From a virus: DNA of 42,550 bases. The stretch spans positions 1 through 42,550 of the IMG/VR virus record IMGVR_UViG_3300037847_003647, one strand, 5' to 3'. The position numbers and the translations under genes were made by a program. Positions 12,301 through 19,516 of the stretch are shown piece after piece; the stretch's first letter is position 1, and each line of letters opens with the position of its first letter. Under the pieces are notes generated by a model. It had not been told where the DNA came from and did not search any database. It saw nothing but the letters and a program-made list of their open reading frames with translations.

Positions 12301-15300
12301 CAAAGCATTACCATCCTTTTAATTTCATATTCCAAGACATAAGTGGTGCATCTATAGGCGGCAGCGCTCATCCAAAGAGCAGACAAGCATCTGTAGTTTG
12401 GCACATGGATGGAGGCTACCATCCCGGCGGTCATTTCCTTGATGACCATGTAAGTAAAAATCCAAAACACACGGTGTCCACGGTTAGATTAGTTACAGGC
12501 AGCGGCTCACAGCATAATGCTAGTGTTTTCAGACCCTGTGGTCTTTTAGCACAGGCTTACAAAACTAAGTACGGAGGTGACTTTAGTGGTCAAGATGTAA
12601 ATGAAAGTGTAGTAATCGTAGACGCTACTAGGTGTCAAAATGCAGAAGAGTTAGGAACTGTAATTAGCGGTGCAATAAACACATTCCCCGGTAAGAATCC
12701 ACTCAAAGCGATAGGCGGTACATTCATGCCTTCTATGCAGAATGCGCACAAACAAGATAGATACGGCTGGGTAGAAGTACCTGTAGTAAGTTACACAGCA
12801 GAAGCAGGAGGGACTGCTGCTAGTCTTGTAGTCACTAGCACTGCTACTACTTTACCTGATTACGGTTGGTTAAGAGTTAGTGATGGGACAAATTCAGGAT
12901 ATGCACCTTATATCTCATACAGCGTATCTGCGCCTAATACGACCTTTACTTTAGGTAAAAACTCAGTCACGACTAATACAAATGTGGTGAATCCTGCTAG
13001 TAACTCCGCTCTAGCACCTGACAATACTTACAAAGCCTATATTTGGACAAAGGCAGGTACTCATAGACACAATAACGCAGCCGGTGCTGGTTCTCGTGAC
13101 CACATATGCCAAGTGCACTTTAGTGGATACATAGATGCAGTTGACAGAACAAGACCAATAGGTGCAGTCGGTTGGGCAGGTGAGGCTTACTCTTATCTAA
13201 GTTCATATCATGCACCAAATGATATAGGTGGAACAATACACCCTGCTGGATTAGGAGCATGGCATCCTTTCTTAGGATTCAATCCATATGGGGCTGCTGA
13301 AACTTGTGTTTCTAGCCCTAGCCCAGTCGGCTCGGCAGAAGTACCGGCGGGTACATTTTACCAAGACTACTGTGTAACAGGCTTGTCCAGTAGACACTTA
13401 ATTGCTATAACGCATGAGAGCGAACTACCTTTGATTGCAAAAGCAGATAGAGACGGTATTACCTGTAACGGCGATTGGTTAATGGTAAAGCAAACGGGTA
13501 CTTTGTCACATGCTGGAACAATCGCTTGGGATACTGGGAAAGTGCACAATAAGAGCAGATACATCGGAACTGCTACTGCTGGACCTCATGTAGAGGCACA
13601 GATGCACAGCGGTTACACTAGACCCTCTGCATCAGGTGATTACCCCGCATCGGCTTCCGCTCCTACAGATGGTGAACTACATCGAACAATACAAAGCGGA
13701 GATATGGTGAGAGCCAACGCCTGTAATTATCCAACAGGTGATTTGTTTTGGGATGAATCGGTCGTTAAAAATTCAGCATTCCACGAAAGTGCAGGTACAT
13801 ACGGAGTGGAATGTGTGGGAGTAAGTAATCACGACCACTACTTGGACATAACTGCCTCCCCTCACACTGGCTTATTTGGATACTACGGTGATAGACACCC
13901 TGCTCGTAACTTCTTACCTGAACATGTTGTATGGAAGCGTATGGATGGTGGAAGCCTTACAATGCCTGCCGTCAATGCTCGTGGACTTGGCATGATACCT
14001 TGGGTGAAGCGAAAAGACGGCTCGGATTACAAAACAGTCGGTGAAAAGATTCTTGGAAATGTAAGATTCTCGTTTGAAACTACCAATGCTGCCATGTTCC
14101 CTGTTATCCAAGCACAAGAGTTAGGTCATCCTCAACTAGCAAGTGAGCATCCTTTAGAGATAAGAAACGCATTGTTAATTCCAAACGAACATATACAGTT
14201 TGAAAGCGTTCAAGTAATAGATGACACAGGTCAAGAGCATCGTTTGGAAGGAGGCTCTCCTCTAGGTACAGTAATAATGGATTTCAGACATATCAGTGAT
14301 AGAGAGGTCGAAGGACTAGCCCCTGCTTTGGCAGGAGCAGGTGTTAATCCTAATTTGAAAATTAGGTTACCTAACCCTGACGAAATTCCCGGTAACATAA
14401 TAGTAAGGTCAGGGTTTGACAGAATACAAGCGTATCAAAATGAAACATTTGGTTCAGGTGGATTACAGCACCCTGCACAGAACATTACTAACATTAGGCA
14501 GATTTTCAATAACGAATACTCAGGTCCAAGGCTTTGGCCTACATGGGAAAATAATGGCTGGGAACATCTGAGCCAAGATGCATCTGATGTGTCTGTGACA
14601 AAAAGCGATAGTCGTCTAAAGTTCCCTGCTTCTACCAGTGAAGGTTGGTCAGATTATACCGACAACGCTCCTTTGAAGTCTGCATATGAGCCGCATGACA
14701 GAAGTCTATTCTTCCATGTAACACGCATGGGTATATCTATGACTCATCGATACGATGTAGACGAGTTGTCATTTAGTGCTTATGATGAGGCAAATAACGA
14801 AATCGATGTTACTACCACACCGGAGGGCGCTACATGGTTAGATGCAAGTGAACAAAGTGGAGGTCGTTATTTCCTAAGAGTATACGACCCTACTACAGAC
14901 AAAGGAGTACTAGCATCTTATACAGGAAAGGATACAAATAAGTTTACAGGTGTAGTAGTATCGCCTGACTTTAAGTCTTTTATTAGTGGTAAAAGTGGGC
15001 TGAAAGTTGTACCGAGTTACTATATGCCTGCGGGTAGCACTCGTATGTTTGCAGCGAGAAGATTGCGTGACCATAGTGAATACAGTGGTGCAAGTCCTGA
15101 CATGAAGAAAATAGATTGGTTTAACATGTATAGTAATCTACCAACATCTACAGGTAATATGGCAGACCCGTCAGTACCTCATGAAAGTATAACTGCTCCT
15201 AAGATGACACCTATGCCAATCCCAAGGATGGGTCATCACTATGTTACCCCTACAATGGCATTAATGCCCGGTCACTATGCACACCCTGCTTATCAAAGAC

Positions 15301-18300
15301 TATACGATTTGAATAGGTCTTGTAAGAGTTCAAGCCATGACCCTATCGAAGATGCCTTAGTAGGTACGCTTGAAACTGCGAGAACTAGTGGTACTAATAC
15401 CTTGGACAACCAAGGATTTGGTCGTGACCCACTTATATGGTTCTCCACTCCATCAGCCGCATTTAGTCCGAGCGATATACACGGAGGAGCATTTACACTA
15501 CTAACTGAAACCAAACTCAAGTACGAAGGTTACGGGATTGCAGCATCCGTGGGCACTAATGCAGGTAATGTAAACGCATCAGGCGGTCACACACTTGTGT
15601 TAGAGGCAGCGTCGTCTTATACATTTAACAACCATTTCCCTGACCCGCTTGAAGTAGGCGCTTATCAGATTATCATTCAGCCGAATGTGTTTAAGCAGCA
15701 ACTGAAAGGATTCCATGCTAACGGTCCTGCTACAGATGTACCTGACGGCTCGGTTGTAGAACTTACAGGGCAACAAGTCAATACTGTCATTGCAATAGAA
15801 AAGAATGTATCGACAAGAGGAGGATATGCTCTGATTCTAGCAGAGGCCACTATGGCAGATGTAAGAGGCTGTGAAGTAATACTGAATGAAATAATATTAG
15901 ATATTGAACCCGATGCAGGTAGTCACTTTACTAACCTACCTCCCTTGGCACTTTACAATCCACTAGGTGTTCAAGAAAGTTACAGCCCTTCCTTTACAAG
16001 AAGAAGTCTACCTTACAGACCAAATATGTTTGAAAGTTCAACACCCGGTAGAACAGTGAATATACCTTGGTGGGGTATTTTACACAAAGATGGTGCTACG
16101 GCAACAGGCGCTAATAAATTTAAACATCTTGAATGGCACAAGCCTGATAATTACTACGAACTATGTAGAGCAAACTACGGCTGCGTAGGTGCACAATTGA
16201 CGCTTGCGGGTTATCCTACTACATTCCTTGATATATATGAACCACATAAGAGACTAAGAAGCCTCAATCCAAACTGTGTAGTTATTAGCACCAACGGTTC
16301 TTCTACTATCACTGTAGATAACAATGACTTGTTCCCAGTAGTACCTTACTACGGTGAAGTATTAGAGTTGATAAAGAACGGAGTAAGGTACACAGCAACA
16401 TACAGTAATAGAACTGGTACTCTCGCTCATGCTACTTTAGGAGCAAGTACTACCTTTTCAGGAGTTACAGCAGATGCAGCATTTTGGTCTGCTTTAGCAG
16501 CCAATGATATACTCAGACTTAGCCGACCTTATGATAATGCAAACTCTGATACGCTTTATACAGACTTGGAAACAAGTGCATTGACAAGAAACTTAAGTCA
16601 GATACAGGCTGGTAGCAGAGATACTAATTCACTGAATCCAGCAGATGCATTCTTATGCATGTGGCATCCTAACTTAGGTAGACCTTTCACTTGGTACAGT
16701 GATGACAGCAGTAGAGCCTTCTATACTAAGGCAGGGACTGCTGACACTCCTGTAGACCAAAAGGCATACAATCATGTTCCTGAGCACTTTGAAACTATAC
16801 ACTATCAGGATTTCAATTATGTAGCAAGTAAAGGTCCATTCGCACTTGCTATGAAATGGGTAGTGCCTCCTCATGACCATGATAATGATGCAGGAACTGC
16901 ACTGAGCCATGACGGTACGCTACAAACTGCTGCTCAAATTGATGCAAAAGTAGACGGCTCAGGTACACTGAATCACCAAGGTGGCACAGTCAGTTCAAAC
17001 AAATACAACTTCTTCGGCTTTTGGCCGGGCGGCTCTCACGGTGGAGGTGGAGTGAGTAGACTAGAATCCTATGGTCATTCTCTGATTGGATGGGGTAGTG
17101 ATACATTTGGCATGGATTGTGAAACATACCAAGACTCTACTGGTGTCGCTACACTGTCTTTACCAAATGACAGAAACCGCTGCTTTGGATACCGTATGGG
17201 AGTGCGCCAGTTATACAATCGCCCTCGTTGGTCTCCTTATGTGCGTGGTTGGTTAGAAGTAGCAAATAGCAACGCCATGCTTGGATATTACCACGGTCCA
17301 CTAATCCAACACGACTCTAAGACAAATGGCTGGGATTATGTAGGCTCGGATAGTGGTCAAAGTGACAAGACATTCGACGCAATGTATGTCGGTATACTTG
17401 AAAGACTTACTCAAGTTTCAAGTCTGATTGGACAAGACCAAATCGGTAGACAAGTAAGATACAGTGACGGTAGAAGGATGACCGCATCTTTTGGTTGCCC
17501 TGTTAGAACTCTAAGAAATGCATCCACTACCACACGGCTTTTCCCTAACGACGAAGCCGGTAAAGGTATAGAAGAGTTAGCAAATGCTCATAGATTTTAC
17601 ATGATTGACTGGTGGGGTAATACTCGTGGTGAAGATGTTAGGCGTTTCCCTGTAAGAGGATTTGGATTGCGACCATCGTGGGACCCCGAAGATGCTTACA
17701 AAGATACTAATGTTACTCACAGACCTGCTGCTCATAACATATTTGGAGGAGATGGAACTGACAGACATAGTGGTAGTGACAACTCTACCAATAACGATGG
17801 TACTAACATGGGAACAGCAGACTGGTTCAATCCAGCCAGTGCACTGAGAGTAGGTGACCGTGGAGATGGTAGAGGTGTTAGATGGCCTACTGTCTTTAAC
17901 GAAAGCCTACTGATGGCAGTTAGTGAAAACCACGATGCTACAGGATTGGTATTATCTCATAGCACTGCCGAGCCAATATTCGGACAAGGGCTGATTAGAC
18001 CAAGTAATGACGCTGCTCAGGCTGGAGAAATCGAAAGAGGTATCAGCGACAGAGTTGATTTGAACTCTGATGATGGGTTACTCAAGCCAAGCGCACAGGT
18101 AGGCGAGGCTACTGAAACTGTTAACGCAGATGACCGTGGTGCAGAACCAGTGTCAAGAAACGATGTGAGGTTAGGATTAGATGTAGATACTCTCGCTGAA
18201 TTAAATGACGGTACATCTCGTGAGTATGTAGTTATGTCAACAGAGGCGGCTAGCCTACACACTGACAGAGAAGTAGGTCAGAGAACCAGTGTTAGAGGAG

Positions 18301-19055
18301 CATATAATGTAGGTAGTAGGACTCTAAAGGACTTAGACATGACTGCTTTGAACTGGAGTGCGCAACCAGTAACTGGTGTGGTCAAGCACTCTAATGCTCA
18401 TGCAATGTGGCCTCTTGGTGGAACATATGTCATGGAGTGGAGCAAACACGCAGGTAACCTAGATGTCAAGGGATGGGGCAAGACTGGTGTATCTTCGTCA
18501 TCTAATCCATACCAAGATGCTAACCACGACCCAATCCTTGAAAATATCAACTATACAGATAGCACTATACAGTTCTTGTACAGACCTGCTTATGGATTAG
18601 ATTACAAGCACAGTCAGATGTTCAGACCTTATGTCGCTTTGAAGGGAAGCAGCCCTCAAGAGAATGCTAACTTTTACAGAGCAACTGCTGGCGGTAAGTA
18701 CGGTATGTTTACCAGCGATGCACCATCTGCTCGCACAGGAACTCCAAGTAGTCCACCTTACGCTCCTGTTTACAATATAGTGCCCGGTACAAGTCTAACT
18801 GTACCTGATAGCCAAGGACCTAAGATTCAAGGAGTAGATGTTACAGATTATGATAAGAGTGACATACGCTCACCTGTAGCGAGAGTAGTCATGTCTGAGA
18901 ATACACTTGAGCATTTCAGAGCAGATGCAAGTAGAAAGTCAGTAGATGACGATGAAGGTGATTACGAAGTGCAACCGAGATTCAGTCAAACCCTACACCC
19001 GAAGGGTAGTAAAGAGGATGCATCTTATAATACGGGTGACCATAGTGGGGAGTGA
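3393..19055 (+). CDS. Giant 5220-residue virion protein, probable tail adhesin/receptor-binding protein
   Basis: One uninterrupted 15.66-kb reading frame, 37% of the window. I place the start at ATG 3393 because AGGTG at 3382-3386 is spaced six bases from it; an upstream in-frame GTG at 3384 overlaps that signal. Residues ~10-230 look like a LamG/concanavalin-A-like domain (FTLETWF, INLFVNGDLAVSQ, IYLGGRGGDFRGTLEAVHW). Residues 857-927 are a copy of the module shared with other tail proteins. A second type of beta repeat recurs at least three times, recognised by DANIFP, DASLFP and NNDLFP (near bases 7370, 7860 and 16325), with a weaker fourth at ~12800. The rest is aromatic-, His-, Asn- and Gly-rich with no membrane segment or catalytic motif that I recognise. 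Position between tail genes and the hub supports a tail-tip or fibre role in host attachment. The stop TGA (19053-19055) lies inside the leader of the next gene. Confidence 0.7.
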   Translation: MTLTIDAGYAIKFNGISDSILVPVNNKFIHGVQNEERKGLPKALNSFTLETWFIPDCGGVIFEQENVMRLTVGSPSSPAPATFEIRLRNQASGRDAVYTLSTAKPVTKANGKIAYWDGIQFPLENDMHTSYLATDAEREDSSAFNEGHRELLNVTVIFDRKTINLFVNGDLAVSQELEEVHELVTQQNHIYLGGRGGDFRGTLEAVHWSRGALVSGYQQYAPVKSDNTIGLWRFEEPVSPISLITTTPSITASTSANSTITIGATAAQSLVDELSGQSGLTSIDFTASPYSGGSYSVTVHAVSSTSTVSIPKVPYNILVNPLGYSQTTGKPTAKSPERMRLMAVNASAGTITVESIHLDFSANATNGRRGALASHDAGRFVIITGDCIVDTGNGNDFQPYGTGTQFSQRQGQVIIDESDFGNNGIMFSQSMAIDSHEYNKFSASSSNVGKSFVAGHSGRHILNHVTSHPFMGTLPPTSSHGVEKKLDIGSDVIVAGFPSQFSDIRSTVPINSVVSSYDAHGPIKIDYLLNSSLVSDIVENGMSDIDDTQRNILAIGGKGFVPEPFMLKSTSSNDEQGDVKHIIPSSDSRIAVLYVPNLSTYNYAPFVQLHYNAVDLDGNQFNVGASSRLTGNISGGNTVITLQSVKSFGYDGQTIEASSVSIGGTPASTSSTIRGTISYSAKTITFSTAVDSGFVSLANTGAIVKVSNLNPKIIVTDTLPKVSTIVTGSTSILDVIRSSLEGQDLRLFSAGGVIEFDKPEMFGFLDGDLEGETSEGTVAEKVLNYDLCPENYLPLNSADSPQTTPQAIPVATSELSTRGSVFHKVLVRTNKTNLGTFEEVANVRTQKSTNGARPRIGLFVNNASGYSSSTSGAMTVDGVNATTVVTTGDSLYKSNGKKLGTVTAVTSTSVTIGAGTTDALVDDDELFTQPQIVGKGTANQSSCVHDYFDIIEHQSVGNRVKLILQPSDKSRFNLFSKLGDSTESANYISIESLTSRGRVLSFADDSEGNTVMRAHGIISDLASSSVYVKGSASPDSHIVKEIMPGAPVVTMTLGGAGQGAVNTKESYDPSPLSRLEWNTRRDCQTRVTSTSSTTVVVAPLNNKSTDLQSWGTYCFPKEGRIYLAIAGNQGEQTRFASAEYASKTGDTFTFASGSQIGTGKFIVADGSEADTFADWITATGIVAGSVLHVDDKFGEDSMCNDGTTINDRLFQTLDTVQHDYQLGTQYASTRALVEIPLFEQFFFDNPSEGVFVGPDNSMKLHIDATHTAHSWNPNPVGRRPNSISPQDPELFGSFSYAIQNDTHRSGTKVTRPYDSSNSRVYVEDANIFPIPSAPPVSVAGLGGSARYRRAFLGNGEWVTYSARDTTNHFLTVVDSGDDHAFSEHFLRDISVGAHIFPAPGYQDMSYTSMADNPSLISAGYENRRSFYYDRSNVMTQGGNVDYGLKQYVSAIELKAGPTVNPHLPKIVSKRPRGIIASVTGSPATSITLEDASLFPISSTDSSYKFRVAWKNASGAVNRGFYDNRVGNVLTIVSPDSGFTPSVGDEIYVEDLYATASGTYPKVKETFLNRAWSHPYCVGGLRQGDTIWMNMHYTNPHAIEGLFCKSRGTLNEAEVWSGFNGGEGAFNASPRDSIPMENFLIGNSCIETAQNLVQHINKTIEMNYDAFGLSETPPPVAYLDPYQCTQNYARILLYDVEHDREFIAFQDLHMQVQSSPAASSIGKEDTSTTGLIQNTVSGSGSLLDVAAGFPTQNKRLNTTEDSDFIESAYAHKSTWNSNVTGGDVGHYIGGVDDTATNGYIDRTDNAVTVASDANTKHQEIDSSSREQSTFFDTPDGTRVIPAFLAMKGIRSSTLSLDDTRMNNLDHWTKMDFVRRLTVDMGEVSLKDGVTNIESAAREVVRLINQAGAKNGKTQARKPADSFLGNTDNFDPAHVHQKADFATTASTHDPAPFWDTKKSFSSHDRGSHMGYVRAHLGRVVLDSDGNQGFSIIIHSTIPGAGGRNFCTWLDNSKAQTPYKPQYLIGHGGRFRNYWCQPDEITGENMHPAPMPINRFGRPFAPITTLKEYLPPESPDDELLNNLNLGADRVDSQGALATSNVELVSGRNANTVLNESFETKSPASVLVDGLRIGTKAKARINFGGMTQAGIPGWAPDLSKWGFDNDGTNNVSRYGNASNAATAMTATTVQASSDGYIPADDMKSENIGQRPMYGLKFTDHRGDNHTIRLLYRQFGQTFASDNTFLPSTLDEEIIIQFDDRDVGQGGFTIGRHMVGSGEVCGEKTGGDPINFKGNLWNNYPSPIVGVKVATNLSGDEMTVTLDRPYAGNGSDSVMNAHPDILGYLGFPESGMFQLSMHGTTSNDHQGLTFHYTSRSHSDATAASAQHKFFGVSGGGANHANGDWYLSPRINFTCLLTDEVIAAAVEHAINASTNDEDITFDCTNMFAPDGKTLGEWGVSPTAITIRTRADGKTPMSKLFEAKRTKDWGLLDGASTDAVVSTKHTGGLSNAEKDAGTRLDIGYIPHTVLQISTKFRGSNANTATPVLVDSQNNIVDVTTWQRNLRGDNFTDVAGDHIIPRVDSPCLEVDAVSSGVIQSASNESWALLGKLASHDSNSWGEPYIVWYSTKEYAEVRSKPGSNAITHVDEITESANFSPAQHDLLFKGTSRIVDFRETDGVRRAGSKQGSPFLYFRGGRDSPDHWVPLYFGGGFSGAVIDINDGTQNDYSDFYQHPYSSGPTGSAGFQNVGEIAGSYALLDANAMLAMFPGTPYLDQHRGQNNPPYFNQDAILPFDMAKGANSKVTGVTYTDGSNSVHANIPSPIVLRFAHPNARYSHSSSDSDQTAYIIFGPGQAFPHNTAAHEPQGANIVTTGNGYSAVPVHIGGDRAKDSFLPNQLANGDATEHSGFNRLTSANAHLPMTTFFQQNKRSGFNYVMNWEPLKGLPSTKSSSTKSYSQAYNHAFYYEGSVATTSNLPKHYHPFNFIFQDISGASIGGSAHPKSRQASVVWHMDGGYHPGGHFLDDHVSKNPKHTVSTVRLVTGSGSQHNASVFRPCGLLAQAYKTKYGGDFSGQDVNESVVIVDATRCQNAEELGTVISGAINTFPGKNPLKAIGGTFMPSMQNAHKQDRYGWVEVPVVSYTAEAGGTAASLVVTSTATTLPDYGWLRVSDGTNSGYAPYISYSVSAPNTTFTLGKNSVTTNTNVVNPASNSALAPDNTYKAYIWTKAGTHRHNNAAGAGSRDHICQVHFSGYIDAVDRTRPIGAVGWAGEAYSYLSSYHAPNDIGGTIHPAGLGAWHPFLGFNPYGAAETCVSSPSPVGSAEVPAGTFYQDYCVTGLSSRHLIAITHESELPLIAKADRDGITCNGDWLMVKQTGTLSHAGTIAWDTGKVHNKSRYIGTATAGPHVEAQMHSGYTRPSASGDYPASASAPTDGELHRTIQSGDMVRANACNYPTGDLFWDESVVKNSAFHESAGTYGVECVGVSNHDHYLDITASPHTGLFGYYGDRHPARNFLPEHVVWKRMDGGSLTMPAVNARGLGMIPWVKRKDGSDYKTVGEKILGNVRFSFETTNAAMFPVIQAQELGHPQLASEHPLEIRNALLIPNEHIQFESVQVIDDTGQEHRLEGGSPLGTVIMDFRHISDREVEGLAPALAGAGVNPNLKIRLPNPDEIPGNIIVRSGFDRIQAYQNETFGSGGLQHPAQNITNIRQIFNNEYSGPRLWPTWENNGWEHLSQDASDVSVTKSDSRLKFPASTSEGWSDYTDNAPLKSAYEPHDRSLFFHVTRMGISMTHRYDVDELSFSAYDEANNEIDVTTTPEGATWLDASEQSGGRYFLRVYDPTTDKGVLASYTGKDTNKFTGVVVSPDFKSFISGKSGLKVVPSYYMPAGSTRMFAARRLRDHSEYSGASPDMKKIDWFNMYSNLPTSTGNMADPSVPHESITAPKMTPMPIPRMGHHYVTPTMALMPGHYAHPAYQRLYDLNRSCKSSSHDPIEDALVGTLETARTSGTNTLDNQGFGRDPLIWFSTPSAAFSPSDIHGGAFTLLTETKLKYEGYGIAASVGTNAGNVNASGGHTLVLEAASSYTFNNHFPDPLEVGAYQIIIQPNVFKQQLKGFHANGPATDVPDGSVVELTGQQVNTVIAIEKNVSTRGGYALILAEATMADVRGCEVILNEIILDIEPDAGSHFTNLPPLALYNPLGVQESYSPSFTRRSLPYRPNMFESSTPGRTVNIPWWGILHKDGATATGANKFKHLEWHKPDNYYELCRANYGCVGAQLTLAGYPTTFLDIYEPHKRLRSLNPNCVVISTNGSSTITVDNNDLFPVVPYYGEVLELIKNGVRYTATYSNRTGTLAHATLGASTTFSGVTADAAFWSALAANDILRLSRPYDNANSDTLYTDLETSALTRNLSQIQAGSRDTNSLNPADAFLCMWHPNLGRPFTWYSDDSSRAFYTKAGTADTPVDQKAYNHVPEHFETIHYQDFNYVASKGPFALAMKWVVPPHDHDNDAGTALSHDGTLQTAAQIDAKVDGSGTLNHQGGTVSSNKYNFFGFWPGGSHGGGGVSRLESYGHSLIGWGSDTFGMDCETYQDSTGVATLSLPNDRNRCFGYRMGVRQLYNRPRWSPYVRGWLEVANSNAMLGYYHGPLIQHDSKTNGWDYVGSDSGQSDKTFDAMYVGILERLTQVSSLIGQDQIGRQVRYSDGRRMTASFGCPVRTLRNASTTTRLFPNDEAGKGIEELANAHRFYMIDWWGNTRGEDVRRFPVRGFGLRPSWDPEDAYKDTNVTHRPAAHNIFGGDGTDRHSGSDNSTNNDGTNMGTADWFNPASALRVGDRGDGRGVRWPTVFNESLLMAVSENHDATGLVLSHSTAEPIFGQGLIRPSNDAAQAGEIERGISDRVDLNSDDGLLKPSAQVGEATETVNADDRGAEPVSRNDVRLGLDVDTLAELNDGTSREYVVMSTEAASLHTDREVGQRTSVRGAYNVGSRTLKDLDMTALNWSAQPVTGVVKHSNAHAMWPLGGTYVMEWSKHAGNLDVKGWGKTGVSSSSNPYQDANHDPILENINYTDSTIQFLYRPAYGLDYKHSQMFRPYVALKGSSPQENANFYRATAGGKYGMFTSDAPSARTGTPSSPPYAPVYNIVPGTSLTVPDSQGPKIQGVDVTDYDKSDIRSPVARVVMSENTLEHFRADASRKSVDDDEGDYEVQPRFSQTLHPKGSKEDASYNTGDHSGE
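5961..6173 (+). repeat. Shared beta module, copy 3 (giant protein)
   Basis: Encodes residues ~857-927 of the giant protein. It is the closest relative of copy 1: GLFVNNASGYS, AMTVDGVNATTV, GDSLYKSNG, LGTVTAVTSTSVTI, DDDELF. Confidence 0.75.
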
Positions 19056-19085
19056 GGCGTATGACACCGATGGATGAGGCTTGGA
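19047..19085 (+). repeat. 39-bp translation-start repeat, copy 1
   Basis: Covers the GGGGAG ribosome-binding region, the spacer, ATG and first eight codons of the HD-hydrolase gene. It matches 19478-19516 at 38 of 39 positions (T/C difference just before ATG). Confidence 0.9.
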
Positions 19086-19486
19086 GGATTCTCAAGATGC
19101 CCCAAGAGGCTCGTGAGTTTGCTACACAAGCCCACGGCGACCAAATGTACGGCGACCAACCTTACATGACACATGTAGAAGATGTGGCGAGTGGATTCAG
19201 TGACCCGCATCTACAGCGTATCGCTTACTTGCACGATGTAGTAGAGGACACTGGGATTGGTTTGAACGAAATTCATGAACGGTTTGGTCCTGAAGTGGGT
19301 TCAGCGATTGACGCTTTGACTCGCCGTGAAGGAGAACAATACTTTGATTTTATCCAACGAGTCAAAGAACATCCCGAAGCAAGACAAGTAAAACTTGCTG
19401 ATTTACATGCTAATCTAAAAAGACAACCGCATGAGAGTCTCGCTCGGAGATACAACAAAGCCATCGGTATGCTGAGGGGGGAGTGA
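19061..19486 (+). CDS. HD-domain hydrolase of RSH/MESH1 (SpoT-like) type with N-terminal MTPMDEAW tag
   Basis: Start chosen at ATG 19061, eight bases after GGGGAG (19047-19052). A GTG at 19052 overlapping the previous stop would add only three residues and lacks a site. The 141-residue product shows the metal-binding pattern of RelA/SpoT-homologue hydrolases: H25, H38, the HDVVEDT motif (H58-D59, E62-D63) and KLADLHANL with D114. No synthetase domain is present, and the length fits single-domain small alarmone hydrolases/MESH1. Such enzymes remove the 3'-pyrophosphate of (p)ppGpp, and MESH1 can also dephosphorylate NADPH; the substrate here is unknown. The first ~12 residues (MTPMDEAWRILK) lie outside the HD fold and recur in the next gene. 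An odd cargo for a tail operon; may act on host nucleotide signals. Confidence 0.8.
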   Translation: MTPMDEAWRILKMPQEAREFATQAHGDQMYGDQPYMTHVEDVASGFSDPHLQRIAYLHDVVEDTGIGLNEIHERFGPEVGSAIDALTRREGEQYFDFIQRVKEHPEARQVKLADLHANLKRQPHESLARRYNKAIGMLRGE

Positions 19487-19516
19487 GGCGCATGACACCG
19501 ATGGATGAGGCTTGGA
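19478..19516 (+). repeat. 39-bp translation-start repeat, copy 2
   Basis: Second copy of the leader plus first eight codons, in front of the ADP-ribosyltransferase-like gene. It overlaps the 3' end and stop of the HD gene. Confidence 0.9.

Noticed and set aside
3393-19055. Diversity-generating retroelement acting on the giant adhesin.
   Set aside because: No reverse transcriptase gene or template/variable repeat pair is visible in the window.
19052-19060. GTG at 19052 as start of the HD hydrolase (overlapping the giant gene stop).
   Set aside because: It would sit on the ribosome site itself; ATG 19061 has proper spacing, and the duplicated copy at 19492 supports the ATG.
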